A DNA stretch of 45,498 nucleotides from Microcaldota archaeon (GTDB taxonomy: Archaea; Micrarchaeota; Micrarchaeia; Micrarchaeales; Micrarchaeaceae): assembly GCA_021798935.1 (NCBI GenBank), contig JAJZBL010000006.1, forward strand, positions 1 to 45,498, given 5' to 3'. The position numbers and the translations under genes are program-made. Positions 1 through 7,972 of this stretch are shown here, in pieces (the first letter of the stretch is position 1; every line of letters begins with the position of its first letter). A model generated the notes under the pieces. It made no database searches and was not told the origin of the DNA. It saw nothing but the letters and a program-made list of their open reading frames with translations.

Positions 1-76
1 TTGCACTTCTCGAAGCTGAATCCAATTCCAAGCAGGAATTTTCATATAATACTTTGACAAGTTCATCTAAACTCAT
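1..76 (-). CDS. 5' end of a gene running off the left edge, function unknown
   Basis: On the minus strand an ATG at 76-74 opens a frame that stays open to the window edge (25 codons, beginning MSLDELVKVLYENS). A strong TATA element reading GGTATTTATACC on this strand lies at about 102-113, which places the transcription start a few bases before the ATG. This matches the short-leader genes seen elsewhere in the window. Too little protein is visible to name a family. The call rests on the promoter spacing and the open frame only. Confidence 0.45.
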   Translation of the reverse strand, partial: MSLDELVKVLYENSCLELDSASRSA

Positions 77-318
77 CAAAATTCATCAATATATTAGAGG
101 GAAAGGTATAAATACCTTATTATTTTTCAGCTATTTCCAATTTGTCCTCTTAAACATGCAGTCAAAACGAGTTTAAAGGATTGACAAACCTGCAAAATTG
201 GAATGTAAACTTAAGGTAAGCTTGCAATCTTAAGTATGCACTAAATGATGTAACCTTTGCCTTTTGCAAGAATGGACAAAACCAATAAAAATATTGTATT
301 TTATATAAGAGTGATAGT
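77..318. other. Intergenic region with two divergent promoters and a 21-nt repeat copy
   Basis: This gene-free stretch holds the TATA box of the leftward gene (about 102-113). An A/T-rich element near 281-295 could serve the rightward peptidase gene. At 208-228 lies a 21-nt sequence repeated exactly at 749-769 inside the peptidase gene. The upstream copy is framed by ACTTAAG (209-215) and CTTAAGT (229-235), which can pair as a 7-bp hairpin. I see no coding frame or known RNA here. Confidence 0.4.
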
Positions 319-1533
319 ATGGACGATGTATCTTACATAGATTCGATTAATAATAAAATAAATAGTTACAAAGATGAGATGGTTTCTTCTTTATCCGAAT
401 TGGTTAGCATCCCTGCAATCTCTCCTGAAATAGGAGGAAAGGGAGAGTTAGGCAGAGCTGAATTGATAACAAATTTCCTAAAAGGCATAGGTGTAACGGA
501 TATTAAAAGATATGATTATATAGATGCAACAGGCACCACACGGCCAAATATAGTGTCGAAGGTAGGTGAAAATAAAAGAACAATATGGATACTGTGCCAT
601 ATGGATACAGTAGCAGCAGGAGATCTGTCACTTTGGAAGCATGATCCATTTAAAGCGTATGTTGAGGATGGTAAGATATATGGGAGAGGGACTAATGACA
701 ATGGGCAATCTCTCGTAGCTACATTGTACGCTGCAAAAGCTATAATTGAACTTAAGGTAAGCTTGCAATATAATTTTGGGATGGTTTTTGTAGCGGATGA
801 GGAAATTGGAAGCCATTATGGAGCTGAGAAGTTGGCAAAGGAGGATATATTTGGAAGTGACGATATGATGCTAGTCCCTGATTGGGGTGTTCCGACAGGT
901 GACAAGATAGAAGTAGCTGAGAAAAGCATATTATGGATCAAGATTACTGCTTCAGGGAAGCAGGTACATGCAAGTACACCAGAGGATGGAGTCAATGCTT
1001 ATAAGCTTGCGGTAAAATTCTTGAACGACCTTGATGATCAGCTTCACTCAAAGTACAATGTCAAAGATGAAATGTTTGATTACCCTGTATCTTCATTTGA
1101 GATGACAAAACATGAGAAAAATGTGGATAGTATAAACATAATACCTGGAAAAGATATATCTTACATTGATTGCAGGGTTCTGCCCAACTATAAGCTGGAT
1201 GAGGTAATTGCGGATATTAAGGCATTGGCAGAAAAGCATTCCAAGAGGGGCCAGATAGAAGTTGAGGTATTCAATAGAGAAGATGCAGCTAAGCCTACAG
1301 ATTCTAATTCTGAGATTATCCAGCTGCTATCAAAGAGAATAAACCAGATTAGGAAGATTGCAGTTAGCACTGTTGGGATAGGGGGTGGCACAGTAGCAAA
1401 GTATTTTAGGGATAAAGGTGTTCCTGTAGCAGTGTGGAGCACGGAGGATGATGTTGCACATCAGCCTAATGAGTACTCGGTTATAGATGCTCTTGTTTCT
1501 GACTCAAAAGTATTCGCATCATTGGTGCTTTGA
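319..1533 (+). CDS. M20-family metallopeptidase (ArgE/DapE/CPG2-like deacylase or peptidase)
   Basis: The 404-aa protein has the M20 di-zinc layout. HMD (H94, D96) is followed by GRGTNDNGQ (bridging D127), the catalytic/metal pair DEE (E161-E162), a PDWG aspartate near 189 and a C-terminal VAHQPNE histidine near 384. A lid/dimerisation domain sits between about 200 and 310. M20 enzymes hydrolyse amide bonds of N-acyl amino acids or small peptides in the cytosol. Which substrate applies (acetylornithine, succinyl-DAP, dipeptide) cannot be told, and no arginine or lysine pathway genes lie nearby. The ATG at 319 follows GTGAT at 311-315, a weak SD. The 3' end overlaps the convergent next gene by 15 bp. 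Confidence 0.9.
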   Translation: MDDVSYIDSINNKINSYKDEMVSSLSELVSIPAISPEIGGKGELGRAELITNFLKGIGVTDIKRYDYIDATGTTRPNIVSKVGENKRTIWILCHMDTVAAGDLSLWKHDPFKAYVEDGKIYGRGTNDNGQSLVATLYAAKAIIELKVSLQYNFGMVFVADEEIGSHYGAEKLAKEDIFGSDDMMLVPDWGVPTGDKIEVAEKSILWIKITASGKQVHASTPEDGVNAYKLAVKFLNDLDDQLHSKYNVKDEMFDYPVSSFEMTKHEKNVDSINIIPGKDISYIDCRVLPNYKLDEVIADIKALAEKHSKRGQIEVEVFNREDAAKPTDSNSEIIQLLSKRINQIRKIAVSTVGIGGGTVAKYFRDKGVPVAVWSTEDDVAHQPNEYSVIDALVSDSKVFASLVL

Positions 1534-2304
1534 TCTACCAAATAAAACCACCCTTGAATAGTTGTCAGCTATCAGCGATAAACAATTATTTGCCTTTATT
1601 GGCCTGCAGAATTCTGCAAATATATAATCTCCAGGGTGGAATTCCTTTACACATTTAATTGAAGAGCCCTCAAGTACTAGGTTTAGTGGCTTGTTTCCTA
1701 AATCCAATTTCAATTCTAAATGTCCGTCTCTATTGCCTCTTGCAATTTTATTGGTATTAGAACCAACTATCTTTGCCAATACTCGGGTATTTCCCATTGA
1801 ATGGTCCATCTCCATATAGGGTTCCAGCTTTGGTCTGCTTCTATCTACTTTTATTAAATCTGTGTCTTTTCCAGAATAAAGAAAATCGTCGTGTAAATTC
1901 ACTATGGCATTGCTTATCATTATTTCGTCATTACTCTTGACTATCTTATTGGGTTTATCGAGCTTTTTGGATAGTTTTGCTGAGATAAAAAATTTCATTG
2001 TATCTGGAGATAACCCTATTACTATCAAGCGCTTGGCTCCAAATAGCTTATAACTTTTTATAGAGTTTTCATTGAATATCCTATATATCTTATCCCTTAT
2101 ATTGACAGAATAAAACATGTTCTTAAATTCATTTCTTATAAGATCTTCTTTTTTATCTTCTATTAAAGATATTAATTCCTTTACAGATATGCTATTTGGG
2201 CCACTTAAGGACATGCAGAAGTTATACCCATCACCCTCCAACTTTTGAGCTTGCTTCTTATTTATCATGCCTTCATATTCATTTATTAATTTTTCATAAT
2301 CCAA
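1519..2304 (-). CDS. Hypothetical protein, 261 aa
   Basis: I do not recognise this family. The protein is soluble and lysine-rich with no signal peptide or membrane segment. The N-terminal half is mainly helical. The C-terminal 110 residues look beta-rich (alternating hydrophobic runs such as LVLEGSSIKC and DYIFAEFCRP), which could be a small barrel, but that is only a guess. The start is probably TTG at 2304, with a GTGAT SD-like sequence 5 nt upstream. It converges on and overlaps the peptidase gene by 15 bp. A short A/T-rich region containing promoters for both directions separates it from the rhodanese-like gene. Confidence 0.6.
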   Translation of the reverse strand: MDYEKLINEYEGMINKKQAQKLEGDGYNFCMSLSGPNSISVKELISLIEDKKEDLIRNEFKNMFYSVNIRDKIYRIFNENSIKSYKLFGAKRLIVIGLSPDTMKFFISAKLSKKLDKPNKIVKSNDEIMISNAIVNLHDDFLYSGKDTDLIKVDRSRPKLEPYMEMDHSMGNTRVLAKIVGSNTNKIARGNRDGHLELKLDLGNKPLNLVLEGSSIKCVKEFHPGDYIFAEFCRPIKANNCLSLIADNYSRVVLFGRSKHQ

Positions 2305-2365
2305 AATATCACACCATATTGATAAAAAATAGGGGATAGCAAAGTATATATATTAAATACTAGCA

Positions 2366-2378
2366 AGATTTATTTATA
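2366..2378 (+). promoter_or_regulatory. TATA box of the rhodanese-like gene
   Basis: The A/T-rich element AGATTTATTTATA is centred about 24 nt before the ATG at 2396. Archaeal TATA boxes lie about 26 nt before transcription start, so the message probably begins at or next to the ATG. That favours ATG 2396 over the upstream in-frame GTG at 2387. Confidence 0.5.
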
Positions 2379-2395
2379 GTTGTTAAGTGACCTCC

Positions 2396-2776
2396 ATGGA
2401 TATGAGCATTAAAAAATTTTCTAAAGATACCTCCTTTAAATTGGATTTTGACAATGGGTTAGAGATAGTAAAGAAGGGGGATAAAAAATTAGTTTGGCTT
2501 GGGACAGAGCCTATCAGCAGGATAAGAAAGATGTTAGGTATTGAAAAAGATAAAGCTATCTCCCTTAAACCAGAGGAGGCAATATATTTCACAGAAGAGC
2601 AAGCTAAAAAGATGGAAGGGTGTGTATTCCTCTGCTACAATGGAACGACATCTGCATTTCTGAATAATTATTTCAGAAAAAAGTTTGGTGTGAACACATA
2701 CCTTTTGGATGGTGGCTTGAAGGAGCATATTGAAAACTTTAAATTATTTGATGAGAATAAATTGCTTAAAAAGTAA
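2396..2776 (+). CDS. Rhodanese-like domain protein
   Basis: The C-terminal half contains FLCYNGTTSA followed by a Leu/Gly-rich end, YLLDGGLKEH. This is the order of the rhodanese active-site loop (Cys then a six-residue anion-binding loop) and the terminal GG-x-x-x-W/H motif. The likely persulfide-forming cysteine is C80 counted from ATG 2396. Rhodaneses move sulfane sulfur; a role in thiolation or Fe-S supply is possible, but the suf operon is 12 kb away. The protein (126 aa) is about the size of a single-domain rhodanese, but the N-terminal 60 residues match poorly. It could therefore be a divergent or inactive member. Confidence 0.6.
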   Translation: MDMSIKKFSKDTSFKLDFDNGLEIVKKGDKKLVWLGTEPISRIRKMLGIEKDKAISLKPEEAIYFTEEQAKKMEGCVFLCYNGTTSAFLNNYFRKKFGVNTYLLDGGLKEHIENFKLFDENKLLKK

Positions 2777-2805
2777 CGAAAGATTTGCAATTTTCCATTT
2801 TATCC

Positions 2806-3507
2806 TTACCCTATTATTTCCTTCAGTGATTTCAATACCTTAGAAAAGCTTTTGCCCTTAATGTGAATATCTGCGGCTTCTATTACCTCTCTGTTATCGG
2901 TATTGAATGCGATGCCCACACCTGCTTGATTTAGTGCCTCCTTGTCATTAATCCCATCGCCTACAAAAAGGACATTCTCCATGCATATGCCTTCATTCTT
3001 GCAAATTTCTGATATCGCTTTCACTTTCCCTGAGAAGTTGTAATTGTGTAACTCCTTATCTACAAGATTGCCTTTGTCGTCAAAAATATAATAATTAGAT
3101 ATGAATTCATAGTCCATCTTTATTTTATTAGCTTCAGCAAAAATATCGAATGTGTTTTTAATGCTACCAGATACAACTGCAGTTTTTACTCCTCTTTTGT
3201 GCAGATAGTTTAGGGTTTTCTTAAAGCCCGATGCGGGCTTGAGATAGCTTGTTGCAACCTCAAATAGATCGACTTGTGTAACTCCACATTTCTTGTATAA
3301 CTCGAATGATTTTATCGACCATTCCATAAGACTAGATTCAGTAAGGTTATCCTGATATTTTTCTCTTATTTCTTGAGCTTCTTTGTCTAAACCTTTTTTG
3401 CTTTCTAGAAGATTGAATATAGAAGTTTTATTCTCTGCTTTTACAATTGTGCCATCAATATCAAAAACTGCCAATTTTATCTCTTTTTTAGTTTTATTAG
3501 TCGTCAT
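2806..3507 (-). CDS. HAD-superfamily IB phosphatase (phosphoserine phosphatase-like)
   Basis: All four HAD motifs are visible. FDIDGT near the N-terminus has two aspartates, of which the first is the nucleophile. AVVSGS is motif II, a lysine in the FSGKVKAI segment is motif III, and FVGDGINDKEAL is motif IV. The helical cap between motifs I and II (about 90 residues) is the HAD-IB type, as in SerB. Substrate is uncertain: serine biosynthesis, or a broad small-molecule phosphatase. ATG 3507 is chosen over the in-frame TTG at 3519 because the latter adds only MWVY. The gene follows the surface-protein gene on the same strand and probably has its own promoter. Confidence 0.85.
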   Translation of the reverse strand: MTTNKTKKEIKLAVFDIDGTIVKAENKTSIFNLLESKKGLDKEAQEIREKYQDNLTESSLMEWSIKSFELYKKCGVTQVDLFEVATSYLKPASGFKKTLNYLHKRGVKTAVVSGSIKNTFDIFAEANKIKMDYEFISNYYIFDDKGNLVDKELHNYNFSGKVKAISEICKNEGICMENVLFVGDGINDKEALNQAGVGIAFNTDNREVIEAADIHIKGKSFSKVLKSLKEIIG

Positions 3508-3554
3508 ATAAACCCACAATAAATAAATCTTTTATCTGTAATTTGTTTGATTTT

Positions 3555-5585
3555 TTAAATATTAAACCCTTTCTTTTTGTACTTTGTGCTTTTCCTTTTT
3601 CTATTGCGACTTGCCATATAAGCAGCGATTAACAGGAATGTAACCAGCACAATTATTAACAGGATTGCAGGAAGAGTTACTAAGTAAATTTTTTCTGAAG
3701 GGTTCTGCGATTCCAGGTACACTGGCAAAGCAAGAGAAGATTTTAATTCTAGAGAGTAATTTCCGTATATATTGCTTATTACAGCTGTCCCATTTCTACC
3801 AGTATGATATACAGATGAAGTCCCATTTTCAAATGTTGTGTAAATTGTAGTATTCATAGGATTGCCAAAAAGGTAGCTTAGAGTTGTTATTTTGACATTG
3901 TAAAGAGGTATTGTAAAATCGTAGCTTGCATCTGCTGCAGTTATTGTTTTATTTATTGGTATGCTGTTTTTATCATATTCTGCACTGTTTACATAGTAAC
4001 TTTGGCCTGCATTGAGAAAAGGGGATGTGTTATATTTTTCATTGTTTATTATTATTTCGCTTATATTTGCTGTTTCGTTCTCTAAATTCTTTATTATGAA
4101 ATTGACCTTATCTTCTTTTTGGTATATAGGCTCTATGCTATAGCTATTGTTAATTAAAATGGAGATGCTTGGCTTGCTTGTATTTAGTAAATTGCCATTT
4201 ACAGACCATTTAATAAGGGCGTATCTTGATGTGCTGTTTATTCCTATGAATTGAGAGTCTACGGATATGTTTGCATAGGTAGATTTATTGTACCATCCTT
4301 CTCCTGATGCACCTAGATACTTGCTTGATACACTTACATAGTACTGCTTCTGGAATTCAGCTGTTAGCTTGACAGGTTTAGTTACTTTGAAATAAATTGG
4401 GTCATTTGTAGAATTGTTGCTCCATTTTACAAATATGTCCCTTTCTTTTCCAGAGACAATCAATATTGTCTTGTTAATCTCCAATTCTGCTATGGAGTTT
4501 GCATTATACCAACCAGACCCCTTCACATTTCCAATGCTGCTATTGCCATCTACATAATACTGCCTCTGGAATTCTGCAGTTTCTGAGATATTTGAGTTCA
4601 TTGTCACCTGTGCAGTTCTTAAATTTCCAGAATACGAGCCAAATCCTTTTCCGGACCATCCTACAAAAACTTCGCGTGTAGATCTGTTTATGTAATAATA
4701 TTTAGGCTCGGATATATTTACGGTAGAATAAGCGTTGTATATATTCGAAGCACTTATGTTGCCGTATTGAGATATTATGTTAAGCTTGAATCCTAAATTC
4801 CACAGAGTCGTTCCATTTTTTGGTATATTTATACCAGAGCCTACTTCAAACTCATCAATTATATTGTCTACTTCTGACACACCATAATCATTAGGTATCG
4901 ATGAATCACTTCCTGTTCCGTAGCCCACATATGATAATCCCTTTTGGACTTGCAGGTAATTTTTATCGTTATAAAATGAGAGATTTTTGAATATTACAGG
5001 GCTTATGTAATAAGTATTGTTTTTGGCATTGGAATATTCTCCAATACCTGTCAGCTCATTTGGTCCGGATTGTGAAGTATCTAAATTCACAGACCCAATT
5101 TTATTTCCATTAAAATAAAAATTCCATATCCCATTTCCAGATGAGTTAAATGAATAGGTATTGAACTTACCATTGCTGCCTGCTGCTCCGTTCGGGCCTA
5201 TGGACCCTAAGAATGATCCTGAATACCCTTTAGGGAAATATTCGTAGAACCATGTTGGTGTTCCTTTTGTCAAATAAGTGTTGCTCGCACATCCACTTAT
5301 AGTACAGTTATCTGGGTATAAACCGGTTTCATTTGGTACTAAGTATCCTATCTGTATAAATGCACCATTTTGTAGGGTTTCTCCTGTCCAAAACCCTAGG
5401 GATCCGGTTTTTGGGGCAACCTGTGAAACAGTCTCTATTTGTACTGATCCACCATAATTGTATTCTGTTGCACTGCCTCCAAAAACACCACTTTGGAACC
5501 AATATTGTGCATCAGCCGAATTTTCCATGCATGATAATGATACTGATATGACCAATATTAAAGCAAGATAGTTGAAAAATTTCAT
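3555..5585 (-). CDS. Large secreted, C-terminally anchored surface protein with B-repeat-like modules
   Basis: The 676-aa protein starts with a hydrophobic signal sequence (about residues 5-20) ending near SADAQ. It ends with a membrane segment (about 632-655) and a positive tail (RNRKRKSTKYKKK), so the body faces outside. It is rich in Asn/Ser/Thr/Tyr and N-glycosylation sequons. Three modules between about 290 and 480 follow the pattern AEFQ(K/R)QYYV, then G-x-GWYN, then (F/I)xxWS, typical of the divergent InlB B-repeat-like units common in archaeal surface proteins. The N-terminal 280 residues look like a beta-sandwich, but no family is recognised. Likely an envelope or adhesion protein. 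Confidence 0.75.
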   Translation of the reverse strand: MKFFNYLALILVISVSLSCMENSADAQYWFQSGVFGGSATEYNYGGSVQIETVSQVAPKTGSLGFWTGETLQNGAFIQIGYLVPNETGLYPDNCTISGCASNTYLTKGTPTWFYEYFPKGYSGSFLGSIGPNGAAGSNGKFNTYSFNSSGNGIWNFYFNGNKIGSVNLDTSQSGPNELTGIGEYSNAKNNTYYISPVIFKNLSFYNDKNYLQVQKGLSYVGYGTGSDSSIPNDYGVSEVDNIIDEFEVGSGINIPKNGTTLWNLGFKLNIISQYGNISASNIYNAYSTVNISEPKYYYINRSTREVFVGWSGKGFGSYSGNLRTAQVTMNSNISETAEFQRQYYVDGNSSIGNVKGSGWYNANSIAELEINKTILIVSGKERDIFVKWSNNSTNDPIYFKVTKPVKLTAEFQKQYYVSVSSKYLGASGEGWYNKSTYANISVDSQFIGINSTSRYALIKWSVNGNLLNTSKPSISILINNSYSIEPIYQKEDKVNFIIKNLENETANISEIIINNEKYNTSPFLNAGQSYYVNSAEYDKNSIPINKTITAADASYDFTIPLYNVKITTLSYLFGNPMNTTIYTTFENGTSSVYHTGRNGTAVISNIYGNYSLELKSSLALPVYLESQNPSEKIYLVTLPAILLIIVLVTFLLIAAYMASRNRKRKSTKYKKKGFNI

Positions 5586-5634
5586 CTCTAATGTTTGGGA
5601 TGTTTAAAATTAAATTGCTTTTGTATTTTTGCAG

Positions 5635-6294
5635 TTAATTTTTATTTTCTAAAAATTCCATAGCTCTTTCAAATGCTGCAATATTTTCTGTCAATACAAA
5701 TTTGCTAGTATTGTAATGCTTTACCTCATATGTGGACAAAGCGGTGGAAGCTATATAGATTGCATCGAAATTGTCAGTATCTGCAATAGTAGCTTTATTG
5801 ATTAATTTATATAAACAGGAAGGCTCTGTATTAGATATATCTACACCGCTTATTTTATTCATATAAACATATCCTTTGACATAAATAGACTTCGATTCAA
5901 AAAATCTTATCATATTTAATGTTCTTCTCCTGTTATATGGAGATATCAGGTATATATTATTTGCATTTCTGGATTTCAGCTTGTTAATAACCTCTTCTTC
6001 GGGAAGTATTATTTTTTTAGACAATGACTTTATAATACTGGAATGGTATCTGGAACCGTAAGTCCTTCCATATACTATTACATCTGAAACTTTATCCAAT
6101 AAGGATATTGCGCTCTGCAGATCAGCTTTGAATTTTAATGTTTCCTCTGTGGTATAAGGCTCGTCTCCTTTTACAGATGGCATCCTAGTTGAATGTACAG
6201 TTATTCCTTCAGGCACCAGCTTCCAAAAATCATATTCTATAGCTGCATTATTTGCTGGTACTATAAGCCCTATTCTTCCTTTGCTGCTTATCAT
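5635..6294 (-). CDS. Maleate isomerase / Asp-Glu racemase-fold protein lacking both catalytic cysteines
   Basis: The opening RIGLIVPANNAAIEYDFW followed by PEGITVHSTRM is the signature of the maleate cis-trans isomerase and arylmalonate decarboxylase branch of the Asp/Glu racemase superfamily. Those enzymes use two cysteines in motifs of the form Y-x-C-T-S-G-S and S-C-T-x-L. Here the matching segments read VYGRTYGS (Arg77 where Cys is expected) and IASTALST (Ser183 where Cys is expected). The fold seems intact at 219 aa, but the known two-cysteine chemistry cannot work, so it is either a different enzyme or a binding protein. ATG at 6294. It abuts the IS-like remnant at 6317-6356. Confidence 0.75.
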   Translation of the reverse strand: MISSKGRIGLIVPANNAAIEYDFWKLVPEGITVHSTRMPSVKGDEPYTTEETLKFKADLQSAISLLDKVSDVIVYGRTYGSRYHSSIIKSLSKKIILPEEEVINKLKSRNANNIYLISPYNRRRTLNMIRFFESKSIYVKGYVYMNKISGVDISNTEPSCLYKLINKATIADTDNFDAIYIASTALSTYEVKHYNTSKFVLTENIAAFERAMEFLENKN

Positions 6295-6316
6295 TTAATC
6301 ATTTTTTAACAACATA

Positions 6317-6356
6317 GTCGGGAAATCCCACCTCATTTATGGGTGAGGGGGTGTCA
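6317..6356 (+). mobile_element. Possible solo right end of an IS200/IS605-type (TnpB) element
   Basis: The sequence has a G/C-rich hairpin (CCTCA at 6331-6335 pairing with TGAGG at 6344-6348), is preceded by AAATCCCA and ends in GGGTGTCA. This resembles the right-end layout of IS605-group elements: a subterminal hairpin, then a short G-rich run and a TCA-type cleavage site. No tnpA or tnpB lies beside it. A similar sequence occurs at 13208-13251. The HEPN-like gene runs its last six codons through it, as expected if the element landed at the gene's 3' end. This is a family-resemblance argument; I cannot check it against an IS database. Confidence 0.35.
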
Positions 6357-7056
6357 CATTGTCAAATAAGGAATTTACCATATAAGAAGCGGTATATAAG
6401 CTAGCTATGCTGGGGTTTAGATCCCATTCAAGCTCGCCATGGGCTAGCAGATTCCTTACATTCAATGATATTTTGAAGGCTTCTGCATAATCATCATTCA
6501 TATAACCTTCCGCCCAATTTAAAAGTGATCCCTGGGAATAGGGGAATGCTTTTCCATTAACCCTAATATCATATAAGCTCATATGTTTCATCCTTACATA
6601 AAGTTTGAGCTTCCTATAATCCATATCTCTTAATGCTATTGATTTGCCTTTATATTCAATTGTTGCTTGATCGCTAATTTGCTTTGAGTAAAGTTCCCTC
6701 AATCCCATTTCCATTAAAAGGTAGATTTGCAAGGTAGCTATATCGTTAAGTGTACTATCTTTTAGAGATATTAACTTTTCTGCAGCATTATATATTTTAG
6801 CAAGCTTTTCGTAAGGCAGCTCTGCTTTATGTTTTAAACCTACAAAAATCAGGGGTATGTTTGCCAATGCTACTCCAATAACTGCATTATCATCAGATGT
6901 ATCCACATTGAATCCTACCTCCCCTATATACAATTTGCCATCTATCTCCTTTATACTTTCTAATTTACTATCTATTGCTTCCTCATCCCCTTTTGACCTA
7001 TATTGCAAGAAAGAGAATATTTCATCCTTTATTATATCTTTGAATTCTTTGACCAT
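6337..7056 (-). CDS. HEPN-like helical protein with R-x4-H motif
   Basis: A mostly helical, soluble 239-aa protein. The C-terminal region contains SLNVRNLLAHGE: Arg201-Asn202 and His206 form R-N-x3-H, the R-x4-6-H motif of HEPN-domain ribonucleases and HEPN toxins. It follows a helix containing a conserved-looking WAEGYM. The helical layout around residues 100-215 fits a HEPN bundle. No MNT nucleotidyltransferase, the usual antitoxin, lies next to it. The last residues (VTPPHP) are encoded by the putative IS-end sequence. ATG 7056 lies just downstream of an A/T-rich promoter (TATATATTAT). Function as a nuclease is inference; it may instead be a non-catalytic RNA-binding HEPN. Confidence 0.55.
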   Translation of the reverse strand: MVKEFKDIIKDEIFSFLQYRSKGDEEAIDSKLESIKEIDGKLYIGEVGFNVDTSDDNAVIGVALANIPLIFVGLKHKAELPYEKLAKIYNAAEKLISLKDSTLNDIATLQIYLLMEMGLRELYSKQISDQATIEYKGKSIALRDMDYRKLKLYVRMKHMSLYDIRVNGKAFPYSQGSLLNWAEGYMNDDYAEAFKISLNVRNLLAHGELEWDLNPSIASLYTASYMVNSLFDNVTPPHP

Positions 7057-7125
7057 TTACCACGCCAATAATATATAGATCAGAACAAAAATCTTGCCTG
7101 TAAATAAATTTAAAAACTGAAAATA

Positions 7126-7198
7126 TGGGGCTGCCGAGATTTGGACTCGGATTACTAGCTCCCTAAGCTAGCAGTCTACCAGGTTAGCGTACAGCCCC
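7126..7198 (-). tRNA. tRNA-Pro-like gene, anticodon AGG, structurally unusual
   Basis: The minus strand folds as a 73-nt tRNA. The acceptor stem is GGGGCTG/CAGCCCC, the anticodon stem CTAGC/GCTAG with loop TTAGGGA, the T stem CCGAG/CTCGG, and the discriminator is A. CCA is not encoded. The anticodon AGG would read proline codons. Three features are abnormal. A34 is essentially absent from archaeal tRNA-Pro. The T-loop begins T-C instead of T-T (no U55). The D stem forms only G11-C24 and a T-G wobble, with 10-25 and 12-23 mismatched. A TATA-like element lies about 30 nt upstream and a T-rich run follows, so it looks transcribed. It could be a specialised or decaying tRNA. Confidence 0.65.
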
Positions 7199-7364
7199 TT
7201 TATTACTCAATAATTTTTCCTTATAATTATAAATATCTTTCATAAACTTTGATCCGACAACCTTTTATTATCTGAAAAATTGCAGATTTATTCACAATAA
7301 GCAGATTTTAAAAATAGGTTTAAGAAAAAAATCAAAAAAATTTAAAAATAATTAATAACTTGAT

Positions 7365-7958
7365 TCAAAGCTTTCCTATATCCTTTACAAGGTCTACATT
7401 TAGTGTTTCTTTTCCTTTTCTCCAGTTTGCCGGCAATGCACACATATGCCCTTCTTTGTTTGGAGTATCATGCAGGTACTTTAATCCTTGGAAAGCGTTG
7501 TATATATGATCTACATCTTTGCCAAGATTATCGTTGAACACCGAATAATATTGCAGATTTCCTTCAGGGTCTACAATTACTAACCCTCTTCTTGCTGCAC
7601 CGCTTTCCGCATTCAAAAATCCATACTGGCTTATCATAGACTTCTTGAAATCTTCTACCAGAGGTATTTCACTCTTTGATACACGTGGAGATGTTTGTGC
7701 CCATTCCCTATGCGAAAAAATACTATCTGCGCTTATTGCAAAGACTTCAGCATTTTCAGCCCTGAAATCCTTGTACTTTTTCTCAAGTTCCTCCAAATCC
7801 GTTGCGCATACGAATGTAAAATCTCCAGGATAAAAAGTCAGAACATTCCATTTACCCTTTACTGGTATGGTTATATCTTCAATTTTATCCTCTTTTGGAT
7901 AGTAAGCCTTTGATGTTACCTCTGGAATCTTCTGCCCTATATCTATATTTGCTACCAT
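7365..7958 (-). CDS. 2-Cys peroxiredoxin (AhpC/Prx family)
   Basis: TFYPGDFTFVCAT is the peroxiredoxin active-site block, with Pro, Thr and the peroxidatic Cys51. The C-terminal GHMCALPANWRKG carries the resolving Cys173, as in AhpC-type typical 2-Cys enzymes. It reduces H2O2 and alkyl hydroperoxides in the cytosol, normally with thioredoxin or an AhpF-like partner, neither of which is visible here. The start is set at ATG 7958 because an AAGGTGA SD lies 5 nt upstream. The in-frame GTG at 7967 falls inside that SD. The gene is divergent from an Lrp/AsnC regulator across a 75-bp shared promoter with an inverted repeat, suggesting possible control by it. Confidence 0.92.
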   Translation of the reverse strand: MVANIDIGQKIPEVTSKAYYPKEDKIEDITIPVKGKWNVLTFYPGDFTFVCATDLEELEKKYKDFRAENAEVFAISADSIFSHREWAQTSPRVSKSEIPLVEDFKKSMISQYGFLNAESGAARRGLVIVDPEGNLQYYSVFNDNLGKDVDHIYNAFQGLKYLHDTPNKEGHMCALPANWRKGKETLNVDLVKDIGKL

Positions 7959-7972
7959 TTGATTCACCTTTT

